In this document: piece by piece, positions 6,704-11,167 of the stretch
Layout of the letters: each line of letters starts with the position of its first letter
Numbering within the stretch: position 1 is the stretch's first letter
Origin: Epulopiscium sp. Nele67-Bin004
GTDB lineage: Bacteria; Bacillota_A; Clostridia; Lachnospirales; Cellulosilyticaceae
Length of the DNA stretch: 11,167 nucleotides
Assembly (NCBI GenBank): GCA_002007315.1
Contig: LNZQ01000074.1
Span: 1 to 11,167 of the forward strand
Direction of reading: 5' to 3'
Made by a program: the position numbers and the translations under genes
Notes under the pieces: generated by a model
The model's input: only the letters and a program-made list of their open reading frames with translations
What the model was told of the DNA's origin: nothing
Databases searched by the model: none

Positions 6704-7679
6704 ACTGTGTAATTATATTAACTTTCCCAACGCTACTACTCACATACATTTGTTTTTCGCCAGTCCCCCCAACGTAATCGCCAACTTTTGAGTTGTTTAA
6801 GTATACGCCGCCAGTGCCACTTGAAATTGTGTAGTTGTAATAATCTTGAGCTTTCGCAACAATCAAATCAACGTTGCCTGTACCTGTGCTTAAAGTCACG
6901 CTATTTATAAAATCACCACCAAGCTTCACATTACCAACGCTAGTGCTTGCAAACACGTCCAAAGCGACAACATTTGGCAAGTCAACATTGCCAGTCCCGC
7001 TTTCGATATTTACTGTGTTTGCCTCGATATTTGCAACGTTAACGTTACCAACGCTTGTGTCGATAGTGAGAATGTCGCTGTCGATACTATTCACTGTAAC
7101 ATTACCTGTCCCGCTTTCGATATCAACGTTTTTTGCTTTGATGTTAGCAATGTCAACACGACCAACGCTTGTGTCGATTTCGATATCGTTTGCAATAAGC
7201 GAAGCAAATGTTCCGCTACCAGTGCCTAGCTCAAGTGATATTTTATCGGCGTGCAAATTTACCATAACGTCAACTTTACCAACGCCAGTGTCAAACACGA
7301 TAGACTCGAAATACGTATCGTTTGGCACAGTTATCGTAACTTCTGGTGTAACTTTGTTGCTTATAAAATTATTTAGGAAAATTAGCACAATTCCGTCCCC
7401 GTTTGTGTCAAACCCAACCGACTCAACAGACAGCTTGTTTCCTTTTAAAGCAACGGCAACTTTAGGATTTTTTGTGTCTTGCGAAACGCTAACTTGAAAG
7501 CTATCTCCCGCAACAACGTTTACATGCGCAAGGTTAACGTCAATGTCCAGATAGTCAACATTCGTGAACGTTCCAAAAACTTCAGTCGTATATTCGCTGC
7601 TTGTATCGTTAATCACAAAAATCCCAAATCCAACGACAATTAAACTAATTGCTAAAAATATTAAATTTTTATTCGTCAT
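6702..7679 (-). CDS. DUF4097-type beta-repeat membrane protein
   Basis: A 325-residue protein with an N-terminal hydrophobic segment (about 6-23) that is a membrane anchor or uncleaved signal, followed by an outward-facing region built of short beta turns. From G154 to G268 a glycine recurs every 19 residues exactly (154, 173, 192, 211, 230, 249, 268). The turns alternate between a TSVGNV type and an SGTGNV type, which suggests a right-handed beta-solenoid. The family is known as DUF4097 (putative adhesin-like) and its ligand is unknown. The gene is third in the padR operon, 2 bases after the DUF1700 gene, with GGGGGA as ribosome site inside the end of that gene. In such operons the PadR/HAAS pair is thought to sense an envelope state and the DUF4097 protein to act at the membrane. 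Function beyond this is inference. Confidence 0.85.
   Translation of the reverse strand: MTNKNLIFLAISLIVVGFGIFVINDTSSEYTTEVFGTFTNVDYLDIDVNLAHVNVVAGDSFQVSVSQDTKNPKVAVALKGNKLSVESVGFDTNGDGIVLIFLNNFISNKVTPEVTITVPNDTYFESIVFDTGVGKVDVMVNLHADKISLELGTGSGTFASLIANDIEIDTSVGRVDIANIKAKNVDIESGTGNVTVNSIDSDILTIDTSVGNVNVANIEANTVNIESGTGNVDLPNVVALDVFASTSVGNVKLGGDFINSVTLSTGTGNVDLIVAKAQDYYNYTISSGTGGVYLNNSKVGDYVGGTGEKQMYVSSSVGKVNIITQ
6870..7232 (-). repeat. 114-bp tandem coding repeat in the DUF4097 gene
   Basis: The repeat shows at DNA level as well as in protein. CCAACGCTTGTGTCGAT occurs at 7048-7064 and 7162-7178, and GTCCCGCTTTCGATAT at 6994-7009 and 7108-7123. Both pairs are 114 bases apart, that is 38 codons or two 19-residue turns. 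Exact matches of this length imply fairly recent duplication or gene conversion between repeats, and copy number may vary between strains. Confidence 0.8.
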
Positions 7680-7681
7680 AT

Positions 7682-8218
7682 TTATCTCCCCCTAACTTTT
7701 CCAAAAACAGTTTTAACTAACACTACGAAAAGTAGAAAAACGCCCATTTCCATTAATGCTATACCGATATACGAAAATCCTAGTGAAAACGAAGCACCAA
7801 ACGCTTTTGGAATGTACAATAAAGTGCGTATCCAGCCGAAGCAAATTGTTACAATTATTGCAAATACAACCGATGCCACAATAATTATCGGTATGCCAAC
7901 GAATGTGAATGCTCCGATGCCGACCATCAACACGGCAACTAATGCCATTAGTACAGCAACTAATGTAAATGGATTTAGTATAGCGAATCCCATAACTATC
8001 AGTTTTAATGGCGAAAATGAGCCACGGTTTATTTTTGAGTCGCCATCGCTTAAAATTTGTTTAGCCAACTGTTCGGGCGTACCAAGCAACTTGACTGGGT
8101 CGTTCTCGCCAGACTCGGCAAGGTATTCACGGTAGTAGGCTAACACTTCAAGGCGTTCGCTGTATTTTAAAAATTTTAGATGTTTTGATAGTTTTCTAAT
8201 ATATTCATTATGATTCAT
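7682..8218 (-). CDS. DUF1700 / HAAS-domain membrane protein
   Basis: A 178-residue protein. The N-terminal 60 residues form the helical, charged domain typical of DUF1700 (now grouped as HAAS): YIRKLSKHLKFLKYSERLEVLAYYREYLAES, then the conserved LGTPEQLAKQIL. The rest is hydrophobic, with about three to four membrane segments (roughly 70-99, 102-127 and 145-170). Its ATG follows the padR stop after one base, and the ribosome site AAGGAGG (8227-8233) is inside padR, so translation is probably coupled. In this widespread Bacillota gene pair the HAAS protein is believed to sit in the membrane and work with the PadR regulator. No enzymatic motif is visible. Confidence 0.87.
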   Translation of the reverse strand: MNHNEYIRKLSKHLKFLKYSERLEVLAYYREYLAESGENDPVKLLGTPEQLAKQILSDGDSKINRGSFSPLKLIVMGFAILNPFTLVAVLMALVAVLMVGIGAFTFVGIPIIIVASVVFAIIVTICFGWIRTLLYIPKAFGASFSLGFSYIGIALMEMGVFLLFVVLVKTVFGKVRGR

Positions 8219-8219
8219 C

Positions 8220-8615
8220 TTAGTTTCCTCCTTTTGATAGCATAGGTAATAAAGGGTGGTCGTCGGGTGATAAAGGGCGGCCAGTGACCGCCCGTACGGA
8301 GCCCTCGGCTGATTTTATGAGAACGTTGTTTATTTTTTCTTGATATACAGACCATTCTTGGCGATTCATTTCTAAATGTTCTGTGCCTTTTGGAGTAATT
8401 TTATAATAACGTCTGTTTCTTCCTTGAAATGGTTCATCATACGTTGTCAACATATCATTTTTTTGTAATCGCCTAAGCACGGGATACAACGTTGACTCCG
8501 ATATGTCTAGTGCGTCAACAAGTGTTATAGTAAGCTGATAGCCGTATGTGTCCTCATTTTCTAAGACAGATAAGACGCAGGCGTCTAACAAACCTCCTGA
8601 TATTTGAAATGCCAT
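8220..8615 (-). CDS. PadR-family transcriptional repressor with odd C-terminal extension
   Basis: A 131-residue winged-helix regulator. The sequence runs in the usual PadR order: GGLLDACVLSVLENEDTYGYQL, ISESTLYPVLRRLQKNDML (recognition helix region, about 38-56), the wing GRNRRYYKITPKG and a C-terminal dimer helix around EWSVYQEKINNVL. Family members of this short class usually end near residue 105-110. Here about 30 further residues (KSAEGSVRAVTGRPLSPDDHPLLP and on) come from a GC-rich palindromic patch and look added. The start has AAGGAG (8624-8629) 8 bases upstream. The gene heads an operon with DUF1700 and DUF4097 genes. Its promoter is packed with palindromes that suit autorepression, and PadR proteins are typically released from DNA by a small ligand or stress signal, here unknown. 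Confidence 0.9.
   Translation of the reverse strand: MAFQISGGLLDACVLSVLENEDTYGYQLTITLVDALDISESTLYPVLRRLQKNDMLTTYDEPFQGRNRRYYKITPKGTEHLEMNRQEWSVYQEKINNVLIKSAEGSVRAVTGRPLSPDDHPLLPMLSKGGN
8255..8312. repeat. GC-rich palindromic element inside the 3' end of padR
   Basis: These 58 bases are about 71% GC (41 of 58) in otherwise AT-rich DNA. The core at 8275-8293 is a 19-base palindrome with one mismatch: GGGCGG (8275-8280), centre CCAGTGA, CCGCCC (8288-8293). GGGCGG...CCGCCC palindromes resemble the dispersed REP-like or MITE-like repeats I know from other Bacillota, but I cannot confirm other copies here. It encodes the atypical C-terminal extension of PadR, so it seems to have inserted at the end of the gene without breaking the frame. 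Confidence 0.55.
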
Positions 8616-8637
8616 AGTGTATTCTCCTTTCGTATAT

Positions 8638-8711
8638 AATATTATATGTCGTATAATATTGATTCATAAACATATTATATGTCATATAGTATTATATTGT
8701 CAATACTATAT
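8638..8711. promoter_or_regulatory. PadR operator array (three large palindromes)
   Basis: Palindrome 1 (8638-8660) has perfect 9-base arms AATATTATA / TATAATATT around TGTCG. Palindrome 2 (8671-8693) is a related copy: 8639-8660 and 8672-8693 match at 20 of 22 positions, 33 bases (about three helical turns) apart. Palindrome 3 (8684-8711) has perfect 10-base arms ATATAGTATT / AATACTATAT with an 8-base spacer and overlaps copy 2. They cover the -35 box, the -10 box and the early transcribed region of the padR promoter, as expected for PadR autorepression. Confidence 0.65.
8674..8703 (-). promoter_or_regulatory. padR operon promoter
   Basis: On the minus strand a perfect TTGACA (8698-8703) is followed after 18 bases by a perfect TATAAT (8674-8679). 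The expected transcript start is near 8667, about 50 bases ahead of the padR ATG. Such a strong promoter fits a gene kept down by a repressor. Confidence 0.75.
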
Positions 8712-8726
8712 TAGAAAAATTTGCAT

Positions 8727-8746
8727 AAAAAAAGGGCATATAGCCC
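8727..8746 (-). terminator. Short hairpin terminator of the deacetylase gene
   Basis: Just after the deacetylase stop, the minus strand reads GGGC-TATAT-GCCC followed by seven T. The stem is only 4 base pairs, so efficiency may be modest, but the T run and position are right. It separates the deacetylase transcript from the padR promoter. Confidence 0.55.
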
Positions 8747-8748
8747 AA

Positions 8749-10026
8749 TTAATGTTCAAGTCGCTGAATTTCCCAAATTAGTTCCATTGGCGACATAAAG
8801 TTTGAAACATGTATTCGTTTTACATCAGTTGGCGTCGTAACTGCCCCCCCCCCATTTATATTGGTGATTTGTAAATCTACCCCTATACTTTCCAGTGCAC
8901 CTATTGTATAATTGTCGTATCTAAACATCGGATACGACAAAACACGGATATCTCTTTCGCCAAGATGCTGCTCAATAAGCTCAAAACTATAGTTAACTTG
9001 ATAAAATAAATGCGGATAACTAAGCTCGTTAAGTAGAGCGTGCGTATGGGTGTGGCTTTGTATTGTAATAAGTCCAGAGTCTTCCATCTCTTTTGCTTGT
9101 TCCCAAGTGAAATGCTCCATATACGTATCAACGCCAACGTAAGCAGTTGACACAAAATACGTTGCAGGCACATTGTATTGTTTAAGTATCGGATAAGCAA
9201 TAGTGTAGTTGCTTAAATAACCATCATCAGCAGTTATAATAACTGGATTGTATGGCAAACGTCCGTTGCCATTTAAGTAATTGTATAAATCTGTAAAAGT
9301 TATAGGGTGATATCCCCACGCAAGCAAAGTTTTTATATGAGCTTCAAATAATTCTGTGCTAACAGTTACACTTTGTTCGTCTTCAGGAACTTCATCTTTA
9401 AAATCATGATACATCAAAACTGGCACATGAATAGGGCGAACCGTCGTTGTATCTTCAGTCATAGCAGGAACTGTACGTATTTGGTCGATATCTATAACTT
9501 GCTCAACATAGTCTGGACCACCTTTAGTGAAATATAAATATTGTTCCAAAATTCGGTCATCATTTTCCCATTTGATTGCTATTTTTAGTTCATTAGTATC
9601 AAATGGAACACTTTCTTCAGGCAAAAATATGTTGTAAGGTGGTTCTTCTTTTTTGCCTATTTCGACACCATTTAGACGATAATGTACAAATTCAACATTT
9701 CTAGTATCACCGATAATAAGACAGTCTAAATCGTTCATTGTATACAAAGTATTAAAATTTATTTCAGTATACTTCTTAAACACGTCTGTTTTTTGTTCAT
9801 TTGGTAACGCAAGATGTACCGAAAGAGGGTTTGTGTTAGTCGTAAATTTAATAACTTTGGGCACAATTAATGGCTGTATAACAACATACAACATCACCAA
9901 AATAGCTATAACAACACCAAATAAACAAGAGAACCCTCCAAATAACACGCCTATAATAGGATTATCATGCAAGGCGTCCACTTTTTCGTATACATATTCT
10001 AGCATGTCATGAAAAAAATCGTTCAT
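8749..10026 (-). CDS. Membrane-anchored polysaccharide deacetylase (NodB domain)
   Basis: A 425-residue enzyme likely to remove acetyl groups from a cell-surface glycan at the outer face of the membrane. A membrane anchor (about 24-52) is followed by an Ig-like beta domain (about 105-165; VEFVHYRLNGVEIGKKEEPPYNIF has the look of such domains) and a NodB deacetylase domain (about 198-420). The latter shows VPVLMYHDF (202-209), TADDG (265-269, the TFDDG metal/catalytic motif with Ala for Phe), HTHTH (325-329, the metal-binding His pair) and SYPMF (364-368). It resembles the Bacillota PgaB/IcaB-like and spore-type deacetylases, but the substrate (peptidoglycan, poly-GlcNAc or other) cannot be told from sequence. 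The ribosome site is AAGGAGGAGG (10031-10040). Ten consecutive G encode Gly392-Gly394 and part of Ala395, and a slip of one base in either direction would bring a stop within about ten codons. Confidence 0.9.
   Translation of the reverse strand: MNDFFHDMLEYVYEKVDALHDNPIIGVLFGGFSCLFGVVIAILVMLYVVIQPLIVPKVIKFTTNTNPLSVHLALPNEQKTDVFKKYTEINFNTLYTMNDLDCLIIGDTRNVEFVHYRLNGVEIGKKEEPPYNIFLPEESVPFDTNELKIAIKWENDDRILEQYLYFTKGGPDYVEQVIDIDQIRTVPAMTEDTTTVRPIHVPVLMYHDFKDEVPEDEQSVTVSTELFEAHIKTLLAWGYHPITFTDLYNYLNGNGRLPYNPVIITADDGYLSNYTIAYPILKQYNVPATYFVSTAYVGVDTYMEHFTWEQAKEMEDSGLITIQSHTHTHALLNELSYPHLFYQVNYSFELIEQHLGERDIRVLSYPMFRYDNYTIGALESIGVDLQITNINGGGAVTTPTDVKRIHVSNFMSPMELIWEIQRLEH
8844..8853. repeat. Ten-base C/G homopolymer inside the deacetylase gene
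   Basis: C10 on the plus strand, G10 in the coding strand. It is in frame as written (GGG GGG GGG GCA). One base more gives GGGGSYDAN-stop and one base less gives GGGQLRRQLM-stop, each losing roughly the last 30 residues. Such a tract is exceptional in AT-rich DNA and is a classic slippage site. Confidence 0.85.
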
Positions 10027-10056
10027 AAATCCTCCTCCTTATTTGTACATGATATT

Positions 10057-10065
10057 ATTATACCA
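10057..10065 (-). promoter_or_regulatory. Deacetylase promoter, extended -10 element
   Basis: On the minus strand the site reads TGGTATAAT, a perfect TATAAT with the TG of an extended -10, about 30 bases above the deacetylase start. No good -35 box is seen at 16-18 bases upstream, as is common for extended -10 promoters. Confidence 0.5.
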
Positions 10066-10181
10066 CAAAATTTAAAACTTATATCTGCTTTTATATAACA
10101 TATATTTAACCTAACACTCATACAAAGTTAACATATTTGTATTATTATATATAAGTCAATTGGTACAAGGGAATATTATAC

Positions 10182-10202
10182 ATATCTAAAATTTATAGAT
10201 AT
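10182..10202. promoter_or_regulatory. 21-bp palindrome ahead of the ABC transporter gene
   Basis: Arms ATATCTA (10182-10188) and TAGATAT (10196-10202) are perfect complements. The 7-base centre is also symmetric except for one pair. It lies 65 bases before the ABC ATPase start in the 240-base gap shared with the deacetylase, a suitable place for a regulator of a sugar-uptake gene. I could not identify a convincing promoter for the ABC gene in this AT-rich gap, and the regulator is unknown. Confidence 0.35.
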
Positions 10203-10266
10203 TTTAATAACAACTGTAGAACAATATTATTATCTTATATAAAGAAAGCGAGCGTGAGATGAAGCT

Positions 10267-11167
10267 ATGATAGAAATTCAAAAGTTACAAAAAGTGTATG
10301 ACAACAAGTATGAGGCACTAAAAAGTATTGACTTAACTATTAACAATGGTGAACTTGTTTGTTTACTAGGACCTAGTGGTTGCGGGAAAACCACAATATT
10401 AAACATAGTTGCGGGACTTCTTGACCCGACGGGAGGAGATATAAAATTTGACGGTCAATCGATAGTAGGACTCCACCCGAAAGACCGAAATATTGGACTA
10501 GTGTTTCAAAATTATGCATTGTATCCACACATGACCGTTTTGGAAAATATTATGTTTCCATTAGTCGTTGGAAAAAACAAGATTCCTAAAGAAGAAGCAA
10601 AAAAACGTGCTAAAGAATTTATGAAAATTACGGATATAGAAGCACTTGAGGGCAAACGTCCAACTGCTATGTCTGGGGGGCAACAGCAACGTGTTGCGAT
10701 TACCCGTGCTTTGGTACAAAACCCGAAAATACTACTGCTTGATGAACCGTTAAGTAACCTAGACGCTAGACTTAGACTAAAAATTCGTGAAGAAATTCGT
10801 GCCCTTGTGAAAAAAATTAATATAACGACGATTTTCGTTACGCATGACCAAGAGGAAGCATTATCTATAAGCGATAGAATTGTTTTGATGCACCAAGGAG
10901 TTGTTCAACAATTTGACGTGCCACAAAATTTATATCTTGAGCCAGCAAATTTATTTGTTTCACAATTTATGGGTAACCCGATTATCAACACGTATGATGC
11001 AACAAAACAAGGCAACAGCTTAGTTATGAAAGATTTTGCTATCGACTTAGCTAAACTTAAACAAGACCGAATTAAAGCACCAATTGAAGGAAATGAATTT
11101 AAAATCGGAATTAGACCAGAATATTTTGTGCTTAGCGATAGCCCACTATTTAAAGCTAAAGTTACAG
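10267..11167 (+). CDS. ABC transporter ATP-binding protein, MalK/UgpC/MsmK type (3' cut by window end)
   Basis: This is the cytoplasmic ATPase that drives an ABC importer, in this class usually for sugars or glycerol phosphate. Three hundred codons are present. They contain Walker A GPSGCGKTT (35-43), the Q-loop Q81 in VFQNYALYPHMTV, the signature SGGQQQR (136-142), Walker B ILLLDEP (155-161), the D-loop SNLD and the switch His193 in VTHDQEEA. The sequence around VSQFMGNP and GIRPEYF (281-287) marks the start of the C-terminal OB/TOBE-type regulatory domain, which sets the MalK/UgpC class apart from shorter ABC ATPases. Full members have about 360-370 residues, so roughly 60-70 are missing beyond the window. 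The ATG at 10267 is chosen because homology begins at once (MIEIQKLQKVY); only a weak GTGAG precedes it, unlike the strong sites of its neighbours. The permease and binding-protein genes are not in view, and members of this class often serve several transporters. Confidence 0.92.
   Translation, partial: MIEIQKLQKVYDNKYEALKSIDLTINNGELVCLLGPSGCGKTTILNIVAGLLDPTGGDIKFDGQSIVGLHPKDRNIGLVFQNYALYPHMTVLENIMFPLVVGKNKIPKEEAKKRAKEFMKITDIEALEGKRPTAMSGGQQQRVAITRALVQNPKILLLDEPLSNLDARLRLKIREEIRALVKKINITTIFVTHDQEEALSISDRIVLMHQGVVQQFDVPQNLYLEPANLFVSQFMGNPIINTYDATKQGNSLVMKDFAIDLAKLKQDRIKAPIEGNEFKIGIRPEYFVLSDSPLFKAKVT

Noticed and set aside
6874..7497. A 207-codon open frame antisense to the DUF4097 gene
   Set aside because: It is a mirror of the regular repeat codons on the other strand, lacks a ribosome site and has low-complexity Ser/Thr/Pro/Val composition.
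1205..11167. A Mollicutes-type code with TGA as tryptophan, suggested by the AT-rich DNA
   Set aside because: The Trp codons I checked are TGG (for example near the HsdR start and in its FFW segment), and the frames read cleanly to ordinary stops.
1..11167. CRISPR arrays, tRNA or rRNA genes, insertion sequences
   Set aside because: No regularly spaced direct repeats with unique spacers, no cloverleaf or rRNA sequence, and no transposase reading frame were seen on either strand.

Overview
The window falls into two unlike parts. Positions 1 to about 1204 hold no credible gene. They look eukaryotic, perhaps vertebrate: CpG is scarce in the first 660 bases (5 by hand count), there is a 13-base A run, and stop codons occur in all frames. 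From about 1205 to the end is compact, AT-rich bacterial DNA. It has strong AAGGAGG ribosome sites, sigma-A type promoters (TTGACA / TATAAT), the standard code (TGG for Trp) and a PadR - DUF1700 - DUF4097 operon, all pointing to a low-GC Bacillota (Firmicutes), probably an anaerobic, host-associated Clostridia-like organism. The switch happens inside hsdM, right after its conserved DYGKLA stretch, so a chimeric contig (host DNA joined to symbiont DNA) is the simplest reading.

Region by region. 1205-5365, minus strand: a type I restriction-modification locus. hsdR (restriction/translocase subunit) is transcribed first, then a solo RelB/DinJ-type antitoxin gene with its own promoter, then hsdM, cut at the junction; hsdS is not seen and would lie beyond the break. 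5481-6673, plus strand, divergent from hsdR: an AAA-ATPase-like gene of the family that normally ends in a PD-(D/E)XK nuclease domain. Here the nuclease domain is deleted and only the last two dozen codons survive, out of frame. 6675-6703: a terminator shared with the convergent operon that follows.

6702-8711, minus strand: padR, a DUF1700 (HAAS-type) membrane protein and a DUF4097 beta-repeat protein, with 1-2 base spacings. The padR promoter (TTGACA-N18-TATAAT) lies within an array of large palindromes that look like PadR operators, so the operon is probably autorepressed. A 71% GC palindromic patch forms the unusual C-terminal extension of PadR. 8749-10026, minus strand: a membrane-anchored polysaccharide deacetylase with a run of ten G in its coding strand near the 3' end, a candidate phase-variation switch. 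10267 to the end, plus strand: the first 300 codons of a MalK/UgpC-type ABC transporter ATPase.

Together these are a defence block (restriction-modification, antitoxin, nuclease-family relic) next to an envelope block (PadR-HAAS-DUF4097 operon and deacetylase) and the start of a probable sugar-uptake gene. I see no CRISPR array, tRNA, rRNA or intact insertion sequence.
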